From the NCBI RefSeq assembly GCF_050624435.1, contig NC_134545.1, positions 87,944,063 through 88,008,062 of the forward strand: a stretch of DNA of 64,000 nucleotides, read 5' to 3'. The translations under genes were made by a program, and so were the position numbers. The notes below the pieces were generated by a model, which ran no database searches, was not told the DNA's origin, and saw nothing but the letters and a program-made list of their open reading frames with translations. Below are positions 56,355 through 64,000 of this stretch, piece by piece. This DNA is from Tenrec ecaudatus. Taxonomy: Eukaryota > Chordata > Mammalia > Afrosoricida > Tenrecidae. The stretch's first letter is position 1. Each line of letters begins with the position of its first letter.

Positions 56355-58300
56355 AATCATTTTATTGGGGGCTTGTACAACTCTTATCACCATCCATCCA
56401 TCCATCCATCCATCCATCCATCCATCCATCCATCCATCCATCCATTGTGTCAAGCACATTTGTGCATTTGTTGCCATTATCATTCTCAAAACATTTTTTC
56501 TACTTGAGCCCTTGGTATCAGCTCATTTCCCCCTCTCCCTCATGAACCCTTGATAATTGATAAATGATCATTTTGTCATGTCTTACACGGTCTGACGTCT
56601 CCCTTCACCCACTTTTCTGTTGTCCATCCCCCAGGGAGGTGGCTATATGTAGATTCTTGTGATCAATTCCCCCCTTTCAATCCTACATTCCCTCTACCCT
56701 CCTGGTGTCACCACTCTCACCACTGGTCCTGAGGGGTTCATCTGTCCTGGATCCCCTGTTTCCACTTCCTATCTGTACCAGTGTACATCCTCTGATCTAG
56801 CCAGATTTGTAAGGTACAATTGGGATTATGATAGTGGGGGGGGGGGTAGGACGCATTTAGGAACTAGAGGAAAGTTGTATGTTTCATCGTTGCTACACTG
56901 CACCCTGACTGGCTCATCTCCTTCCCAAGACCCTTCTGTAAGGGGATGTTCAGTTGCCTACAGATGGGCTCTGGGTCCCCACTTTGCATTCACCGTCATT
57001 CACAATGATATGATTTTTTCGTTCTTTGATACCTGATACCTTAGACACCTCGTGATCACACAGGTTTGTGTGCTTATTCCATGTGGACTTTGTTGCTTCT
57101 GAACTTTGTTGCTTCAAGTCTTTAAGACACCAGATGCTATATCTTTTGATAGCTGGGCACCATCAGCTTTCTTCACCACATTTGCTTATGCACCTGCTTT
57201 GTCTTCAGTGATTGTGTCGGGAAGGAGAGCATCATGAAATTCCAGTTTAATAGAACAAGGTGTTCTTGAGTGGAGGCCCAATGTCCATCTGCTACTTTAA
57301 TACTAAGCCTATAAACATAGATCTATTTCCTCATCATAATATATAAATAGATTTACATATGTACATGCCTGTGTTTAGACTTCTATAAATGTCCTTTGCT
57401 TCCTAGCTCTTTCCTCTATTTCCTTTTACTTTCCTCTTGTCCCACTATCATATTCAATCTTCATTTGGGTTTCAGTAATTCCTCTCAGTTACATTGCCCT
57501 TGATCAAGTCCTACCAGGCTTCCTACACCCTCTTTGCCACTGATTTTGGACCACTTGTTGTTCCCTTGTCCCTGGGTTTGTTAACACCACTTCCTTTCCC
57601 CCACCTCCCCCTCTCGAGTGTCCCCTGGAGCTGTTGGTCCCATGGTTTTCTCCTCTCGATTGTTTATCCCACCTATCTTATCTAGAGAGACCTGCAGAGA
57701 GAATAATATGCACAAAAACAAGACAGCAAAACAAAGCAACAAAAGAAAACAAGACGACAAAATATCAATGACAAAAAAGAGAGAAAAACCTGTAAATAGT
57801 TCAAGGTCTGTTTGTTAACCTTTAGGAGTGTTTTCCAGTTGAGTCTGATGGGGTGCCACACCCTGGCCCCAAGGTCTATTTTTGGTATCCTTGGAACTTC
57901 CTTGCTCTGCTCCCCTTGCTGTTCTGTTGCACACCCTTAGTGTTTTGCCTCAGTGTGGTGGGGTCAGATTGGACACAATTCCTACACTGTGTCTCCAGTG
58001 TTGTCTCCTTTAGGGCTATGGGTCAGCGAGGGATGTAGTGTCTTATAGTGGGATCAGCCATATGGTCCACTCTGTGCATTGGCTGCTCTGAGCGGGAATA
58101 TCGTCCTAAGGGTTGGTGGGTCAGGATGCTCCACTCTCTCTTCCTCCCCCTTCATTTGCTCCTGTGTGCTCTGATCAGAAATGTCCCTCTTCCTGAGCTG
58201 TAACTTCAGTGCTGTCCTCTGAAGTGAATTCTTCTGAGGAGGGGTGGTTGTCCACATAGTTGGGATTGGGTCTGTCCCTCCTCTTTCTATCAGGTCACAG
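56355..58300 (-). repeat. LINE-like 3' region, long copy (about 1.95 kb)
   Basis: The second long minus-strand copy, with the same order as at 14220-16100: tail complement, CT-rich block, one 240-base unit (about 57005-57250), A-rich tract near 57700-57785 and GC-richer end near gtctgtccctcctct. Near its start the usual catacatac block has expanded into a CATC microsatellite. Confidence 0.8.
56391..56447 (+). repeat. (CATC)n microsatellite within the LINE copy
   Basis: About thirteen tandem tetranucleotides at the position where other family members have caatccatacatacatc. Confidence 0.95.
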
Positions 58301-58545
58301 ATCATGTTGGATTAGTGTCTACCCTACTCCTTTATGACCTCAGGTTAACTATATCTATAAAGATGCTATTTTTTGAATAAGCTCACAGTTGCTGGGGTCT
58401 AGGACTTCAACATATCTTTTTGGGAGGACACAAACACTGAATATTCTATGTTCATTGTCTTTCTTAATACTTTGTGTTTTATTTTTGTTATCACAGGTCT
58501 AGAACGCAGGGAAAATATAATCATTTTTGTCCACACCAGGCTCCA
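58301..58545. other. Spacer between the LINE copy and SINEs
   Basis: No recognised feature. Confidence 0.3.
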
Positions 58546-58549
58546 TATC

Positions 58550-58800
58550 CCACTGTGATTGAGTCAGTCCTGACTTACAGTGACCCTACAGGACAGGATA
58601 GAAGAGCTCCGAAGGGTTTCCAAGGCTGTACATCTCCTTCCCCTCCTCCTCCTCCTTCTACTACTTCTTCTTCTTCTTTTTCTTCAGTTTAAGCCTGCTC
58701 CTTCTTTCTCCTATGGGGTGGCCAGTGAGTTCAAACCACCAGACTTTCAATTAGCAGCACGATGTTCCACACACTGCACCATGGGGCCCCTTAGGCACCA
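58550..58800 (-). repeat. AfroSINE, minus strand, with internal CTT/CTC expansion
   Basis: Complement order: tgattgagtcagtcctgact, agtgaccctacaggacagga, a pyrimidine repeat at 58640-58690, cttctttctcctatggggtg and cactgcaccatggggcccct. The pyrimidine run is not part of the usual SINE. Confidence 0.78.
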
Positions 58801-58821
58801 GACCAAACCAGAGAAACCACA

Positions 58822-59085
58822 TACAATACCATCGAGTTCATGTCACTTTATAGCGACCCTACAGGGCAGGGTAGAACTGCCCTGTGAGTTTCTGAGATTG
58901 TAACTCATTTTGGGAGTAGAAAGCCCTGTCTGTCTTCCGAGGAGCTGCTGGTGGCTTTGAAGTGCCAACCTTGTGGATCACGTCCTCACTCATAATCACC
59001 ACGCAGCCAGGAGCTCCTCTTGGAGACCCCCATAGGGCAGTTCTGTCCCATGAGGCTGCTGTGGGTCAGGATCTGGATAGCAGTG
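58822..59085 (-). repeat. AfroSINE, minus strand, plus an opposite-strand 3' fragment
   Basis: 58822-59015: tatagcgaccctacagggca, ttccgaggagctgctggtgg and accacgcagccaggagctcc. 59018-59085 reads plus strand: cccccatagggcagttctgt, ctgctgtgggtcaggatctg. The two are head to head. Confidence 0.7.
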
Positions 59086-59880
59086 AGCGCCTCGGAAGGG
59101 TGGAGGTGCAGTGGGGTACAGTAGGGGTGCAGTGATGGGGAATGGAGAGGCTAGGGGAGAAGATGGGAGAGGCCTAGCTGAGGCCATGCTGTCAGTGACA
59201 GCAGAGGGGCACAGATCACATGGACGTGCCTACCTGGGGAGACCTCTCAGCTTCTGGGGTCACCCTCCTGGACCAGCCCCTCTCACTCTGCACATTGGCT
59301 CAGTATTTCATTTACTGAGAACTCTGGCTTTTCCTGTCACAGAGCTGTGAAGGGCAAGCTGAGCTGCAACCACCTGGGTGCACGCCTCAACCCGGCCACA
59401 GACTAGCCAGAGAGCTTGGGCGAGAGAGGTCACCTCCAAGTGCCTCCGTCATCCTCCCACCCAAGTGCCTGCCGCTCTGTCTGTTGGGCGGACTCGATGA
59501 CTTGGGTCAAGAGCGGACCACAGACTCTGTGCCCAGTGACCTTTCACCCAAGATGGCAGCACGGTCCACAGCTACTGTCGTGCAGATGCAAATGATCTGA
59601 CCATCTCTGCACTGGAACCGTAGGAGCACACGCAAGGACTCTGTGTTAGCTTCTGATTGCACCTGTAACACGCCTGTAACACGCTTAGTGTCTTCAACCA
59701 ACACAGACCCTTCTCTTTCAGGCCTGGAGGCCAGAAGGGCACATGGAGGGAAGTTTCCAGAAACCAAGGGAACCCGGCTTCCTTGGCGGCTCGGGAAGAG
59801 CCTGTTTCCTTGCTGGCAGCACCTTCCCAGGCTCATGGGCTCACCTCCCTCCAACCTGTTTCCACCCTCACGTCTCCTTG
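59086..59880. other. Unassigned intergenic sequence
   Basis: No gene or named repeat supported. Confidence 0.3.
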
Positions 59881-59895
59881 GGCTCTGACCTTCTT

Positions 59896-60315
59896 GTTTA
59901 TTTATTGTATTAAAAGATCATTTTATTGGGGGCTCTTACAGCTCTCTAACAATCCAACCATTGGTTGTACCAAGCACATTTGTACACATGTTGCCATCAT
60001 TATTTTCTAGACATTTACTTTTTATTTGAGCCCTTGGTATCAGCTCCTCTTTTTTCCCTCCCTCCCCTCTGCCTCCCTTCATGACCCCTTGAGAAATTGT
60101 AAATTATTATGTAAATTATTATTATTTCCATATCTTAACACCAACCCCCTGTTTCCCTTCCCCCACAGTTTCTGTTGTTCATCCCCCGGGGTGTGTACGT
60201 GCATGTGTGGTTAGGTGTCAATGATTGCGATCATTGACACCTCTTCCCACTCTCTTCTCCCTGCCCTCCCCATTACCCTCCTACTACTCCCATTTCTGTT
60301 CCTGAATTCTGGGTG
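59896..60315 (-). repeat. LINE-like 3' end, 420 bases, with target-site duplication
   Basis: Minus-strand copy flanked by exact 12-base duplications (tctgaccttctt at 59884-59895 and 60316-60327). It starts with a T/A-rich tail complement and the cattttattgggggctctta block. Confidence 0.82.
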
Positions 60316-60327
60316 TCTGACCTTCTT

Positions 60328-61205
60328 ATAAGGACTCTGGGATTGTTGGGAACCCACCATATAATCCAGCATAATCTCCCGACTCAAGACCCTTAACTTC
60401 ATCACATTGGCAGAGTCCCTGGGACCATGTGAGGGAGTATATTCACGGGCTCCAGGGGTCAGTCAGGATGAGGGTGTTTTGAGACTCGCTGCTCTGTCCA
60501 CTATAACAGGGCTCTTTCCTAGTGTATCCCATGGTGCTTTGGGTCTTCTTCCCCTTGGTCCTAGGACACAACACCAAGTGGAAGTGACCAACTGAGTGCC
60601 AACACCCCACTCAAAATTCTCAAGAATGTGGGCTGAAGCTTGCTCATAGTCACCACTGTGGAATAGGTACCAGCCTGCCCCCTCCTTCAACCACTTCCTG
60701 CCCTCAGAGATGTTGTCCTGACACCTGCCCCAGTGGTACCCGACTCACCCAATATGGAGGAGTCGTGGGTGTCATGAAAAGCAGCTTGCAAAGCACCTCG
60801 CTCCCCTCCCCCTCCAGGATACCAGGTGCTGCGCAGACCTCTAGGGAAATGGCCAATTTGCATGAGAGAGCTGAGTGTATGCTACTCAAGTGATGTTGCT
60901 CCCAACCAGCCACTGCTGGGGCATTCAGAGAATAGGGCAAAGGGGCAGGCAGGGGCCACTGCGAGACCGAGACGGAGCTGCCAAGATCTGTACTGTCAGG
61001 CGGTATTATTGGAGCTGTGACATCTTCGCCCAAGAAGGTTGCTAAAGATGACATGGTGGAGGTATCTCACGTCCTGTCATTTCACAAGGGAGGAGGAGAC
61101 TCAAGACCAATAGCCCCAAGGCTGAAAGGCAGGGGTCAAATAATGTTTTTATCTCCCAATTAAAAAAGAATTCTGACACCAGGTGTCCCTGCCTGCCCTG
61201 GCACT
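60328..61205. other. Unassigned intergenic sequence
   Basis: No gene or named repeat supported. Confidence 0.3.
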
Positions 61206-61209
61206 CTTT

Positions 61210-61345
61210 CTCTCTGCTGGACTTGATAATTTGCTGCAACAGCCACCCAGAGCACGCGGGTCATGGTCACAGTGATAAGGATTTATTAGGGAAATAACAG
61301 GTTATGAGGGAAATTCAGGATCAGAAATGATCCGGATACAGTTCT
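61210..61345. repeat. Unclassified repeat, relative of 55590-56240
   Basis: Contains gataaggatttattaggga, aataacaggttatgaggg and gatccggatacagttctt. It is cut by the adjoining LINE-like 3' end. Confidence 0.45.
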
Positions 61346-61530
61346 TTTAAAAATCATTTTATTAGGGGTTCATATAACTCTTATCACAATCTATAAACAC
61401 ATCAATTGCACATTTGTACATTCACTGCCCTCATCATTCTCAAAACATTTGCTCTCCACTTAAGCCCCTGGCATCAGATCCTCAATTTTCCCCCGCCTTC
61501 TCCCCTCCCCTCCCCCCTCCTTCGGTTGAC
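61346..61530 (-). repeat. LINE-like 3' end
   Basis: Minus-strand copy with the ttaaaaatcattttattagg tail complement through the CT-rich block. A possible weak duplication (cagttctttt near 61339, cagttctttc near 61811) would make the insert about 460 bases. Confidence 0.7.
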
Positions 61531-61835
61531 CTCCATATGTCTTTGCTTGAGTGAGACGTCTATCTTCACTGTGTTGTGTCATGGGCATTTTGGGTTTATT
61601 TTGTATAGCCCAGCCTCACTGACTAAAATGCAGGGGGTTCTGCTCTGCACGTCACATTACCAAACAAGAGTGCCCTGAGTCCATCTAGCTCCTAGATGCC
61701 TCTCCATCTCTGCTCCTCACCTAACCCATGCCCGTTGACACTCTAGCCTACTGTTCACACTGACATCTGCCCCTCCTCACCCCATTTCATGTAACAGAAC
61801 TGCCTGTGGCCAGTTCTTTCAAAAGTGGACATCTG

Positions 61836-62888
61836 TGGTGAAGAAAGCTGATGGCACCTGGCTATCAAAAGAGATAGCATCTGAGGTTTTAAAGGCTTGC
61901 AGGTAAACAAGCTCAGAAGCAACAAAGCCCACATGGAAGAAGCACACCAGCCTGTGTGACCACGAGGTGTAGAAGGGACCAGGTATCAGGCATCAAAGAA
62001 CAAAAACTCGTATCAGTGTGTGCCCACCTTCCCGATATGATCACTGAAGACAAAGTGGGTACATAAGCAAATGTGGTGAAGAAAGCTGATGGTGCCTGGC
62101 TATCAAATGATATCGTGTCTGGTGTCTTAGAGGCTTGAAGATAAACAAGCAGCCACCTAGCTCAGAAGCAACAAAGCCCACATGGAAGAAGACACCAGCC
62201 TGTGTGACCACAGGTGTCGAAGGGATCAGGTATCAGGCATCAAAGAACAAAAAATCGTATCATAGTGAATGAGCGGGGGAGTGCAGGGTGGAGACCCAAA
62301 GCCCATTTATAGGCCATTGGACATCCCCTTACAGAAGGGTCGCGGGGAGGAAATGAGCCAGTGAGGGTGCAGTGTAGCTACGTTGAAACATACAACTTTC
62401 CTCTAGTTCTTTAATGCTTCCTTCCCCATCCCCCACTATCATGATCCCAATTCCACCTTACAAATCTGGCTAGACCAGAGGATGTACACTGGTACAGATC
62501 GGAACCAGAAACACAGGGAATCCAGGACAGATGAACAGTTCCCTCAGAACCAGTGGTGAGAGTGGTGATACCGGGAAGGTAGAGGGAAAGTGGGGTGGAA
62601 AGGGGAAACAGATTACAAGCATCTACATATAACCTCCTACCTGGGGGACGGACAACAGAAAAGTGGGTGAAGGGAGATGTTGGATAGTGTAAGATATGAC
62701 AAAATAATAATAATTTATAGATTATCAAGGGTTCATGAGGGAGGGGGGAGCAGGGAGGGGGAAAATGAGGAGCTGATATCAAGGGCTCAAGTAGAAGGCA
62801 AATGTTTTGAGAATGAGGATGGCAACAAATGTACAAATGTGCTTGACACAATGGATGAGTTGTACCGGCCCCAACAAAATGATTTTTT
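61836..62888 (+). repeat. LINE-like 3' region, 1.05 kb, with perfect 15-base target duplication
   Basis: Plus-strand copy flanked by exact aaaagtggacatctg at 61821-61835 and 62889-62903. It has two tandem 240-base units (61836-62080 and 62080-62270), then the AG-rich block, the gcaaatgttttgagaatgag block and the tail aacaaaatgattttttaa. The exact duplication indicates recent insertion. Confidence 0.88.
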
Positions 62889-63129
62889 AAAAGTGGACAT
62901 CTGACTATACGTATCGTTCATTACTTACTTCCCTCCAAGCGCTGAAGTTCAGTTCCCTAACAGGGCCTCTATGAGATTTGGAGAGAGCTGATCATACACC
63001 TCCAATCACACACCTCTCCAGGGCTACCCTCCTCTCATTACCTGGCTGCGTGGTGGCTCTCCAGCCTGCTTCCAGTTCCTTATGCAGGATAGACTGCTTC
63101 CCCCTCAGGACATTCAGACATGTATCTTT

Positions 63130-63470
63130 CTCTGGAATGCTGCACTTTTGACTCTTCACCTGAGAAATTGCTTTTCATCCTTAAGATCTAAATGGTCACT
63201 TCTTGGGAGCGCCTTCCTTAACCCTCGGCTTAAATAAGTCCTGCCGATCTAGGCTTTCATAGGTCTTTGGAGGTACCTCCCCTTCACAACATGATTATGG
63301 TTTCATTTATGACTTGGAATGTGCTTCTTGAATAGCTGAGGGCCCCATTGCACTATACAGGCCAAGAGGCCTACATTTGTTTGGTACATATTCCAGATGC
63401 CTAACACAGAGCGCCTGATACATAGTAGATCATTGATGAAGCTTTGGATTCATGCATGCATTAATAAGTA
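63130..63470 (+). repeat. L2 LINE 3' remnant
   Basis: ttctctggaatgctgcactt, tggtcacttcttgggagcgc, cttccttaaccctcgg, then gcgcctgatacatagtagat and cattgatgaagc follow the L2 3' end. Ancient and diverged. Confidence 0.55.
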
Positions 63471-63519
63471 AGCCAGTTAAAGAGGCAAGCCTCGGACCCA
63501 GAAAAATACGCAAGGAGAC

Positions 63520-63840
63520 AAGAATTCAGACACAAATAGGAAACAGAACTGGACATTCTGGGGCTGAGCTTCCCTCCATGATCAGTCTCTGAACAATCAC
63601 TTCAGACAGGGATCTTGCCTGTGCTCTGCGCTTGGCTCTTTCCGGCACTCATGGGATTCTCTTGCCTGGCTTCTGAGATGGCTCTCACTCATATACCCAG
63701 TGGATTGGCAAAACTGATCAATCCCCTCAATCCCCTCTCTTCATGTTTCACATACCTTCTTTTCATGGCCCCACTCAATCACGTGGGGGGAATTACACAG
63801 ATAGAAGTGCTACTGAAGTAATTTCACTTCACCACAAGGG
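63520..63840. repeat. Unclassified repeat, relative of 55590-56240
   Basis: Contains gtggattggcaaaactgatc, taccttcttttcatggcccc and gaagtgctactgaagtaatt, related to the right part of the copy at 55590-56240. Confidence 0.4.
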
Positions 63841-63952
63841 TCTGTTTCATTTTCTCACCAACACCGTAATCCAAACACACAAGTTCCTCTCCGCTCTTTG
63901 TTGTTCATTGTCCATCTTTGAGATGCGTGGGAGGCCATTGAAAATATCATGG

Positions 63953-64000
63953 TGTGTTGGTCTGGGTAGACTACAGAAACAAACCCAGAGGCACTCATAT
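63953..64000. repeat. Start of an unclassified repeat, cut by the window edge
   Basis: gtgtgttggtctgggtagac followed by acagaaacaaacccagaggc matches the opening of the element at 7050. It continues past the window. Confidence 0.5.

Overview
This is mammalian nuclear DNA, almost certainly from a tenrec (lesser hedgehog tenrec, Echinops telfairi, or a close relative). The evidence is vertebrate genes split into GT-AG exons, many tRNA-derived AfroSINE copies (Afrotheria), three SPIN-type hAT elements (among afrotherians known from tenrec), and many copies of one young LINE-like 3' region. Gene order matches human 10q24.33: ATP5MK (USMG5) - PDCD11 - CALHM2 - CALHM1. Species and gene names come from remembered protein and repeat sequences, not from a search. 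Layout: 1-2.9 kb is the 5' flank of PDCD11, probably holding the non-coding 5' exon(s) of the divergent ATP5MK gene, and ends in a GC-rich bidirectional promoter with CRE, CCAAT and ETS-like sites. From about 2.87 to 40.7 kb lies PDCD11 (RRP5) on the plus strand. All 36 exons could be placed (exon 1 non-coding); the 35 coding exons join in phase to 1,855 residues with no internal stop. The product has a basic N-terminus, about fourteen S1-like RNA-binding repeats, an acidic/basic linker and a C-terminal HAT-repeat helical domain, the expected layout of the pre-rRNA processing factor. One intron (22989-24040) has U12-type splice signals. From 40.7 to 47.1 kb lies CALHM2 on the minus strand, converging on PDCD11, with two coding exons and a likely CpG-rich promoter near 46.9-47.3 kb. 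CALHM1 (two coding exons, minus strand) occupies 49.27-52.10 kb. The remaining 12 kb has no gene I can support and is repeat-rich; CALHM3, expected next, is not in the window. PDCD11 makes a ribosome-biogenesis scaffold and ATP5MK a small ATP synthase subunit; their link is the shared promoter. CALHM1 and CALHM2 are tandem paralogues for large-pore channels and share the same exon break after an Ile/Glu-Ser-Gln motif. Interspersed repeats explain much of the rest: three SPIN copies, about a dozen LINE 3' fragments (several with exact target-site duplications), many AfroSINEs, old MIR, L1, L2 and RTE remnants, microsatellites and one short interstitial telomeric repeat. I saw no CRISPR array, no rRNA or tRNA gene and no retroviral gene. 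I did not find a new biological system; the items most worth a second look are the U12 intron, the telomeric insert, the nested LINE in a small inverted-repeat element, and the structure of the LINE-like family.
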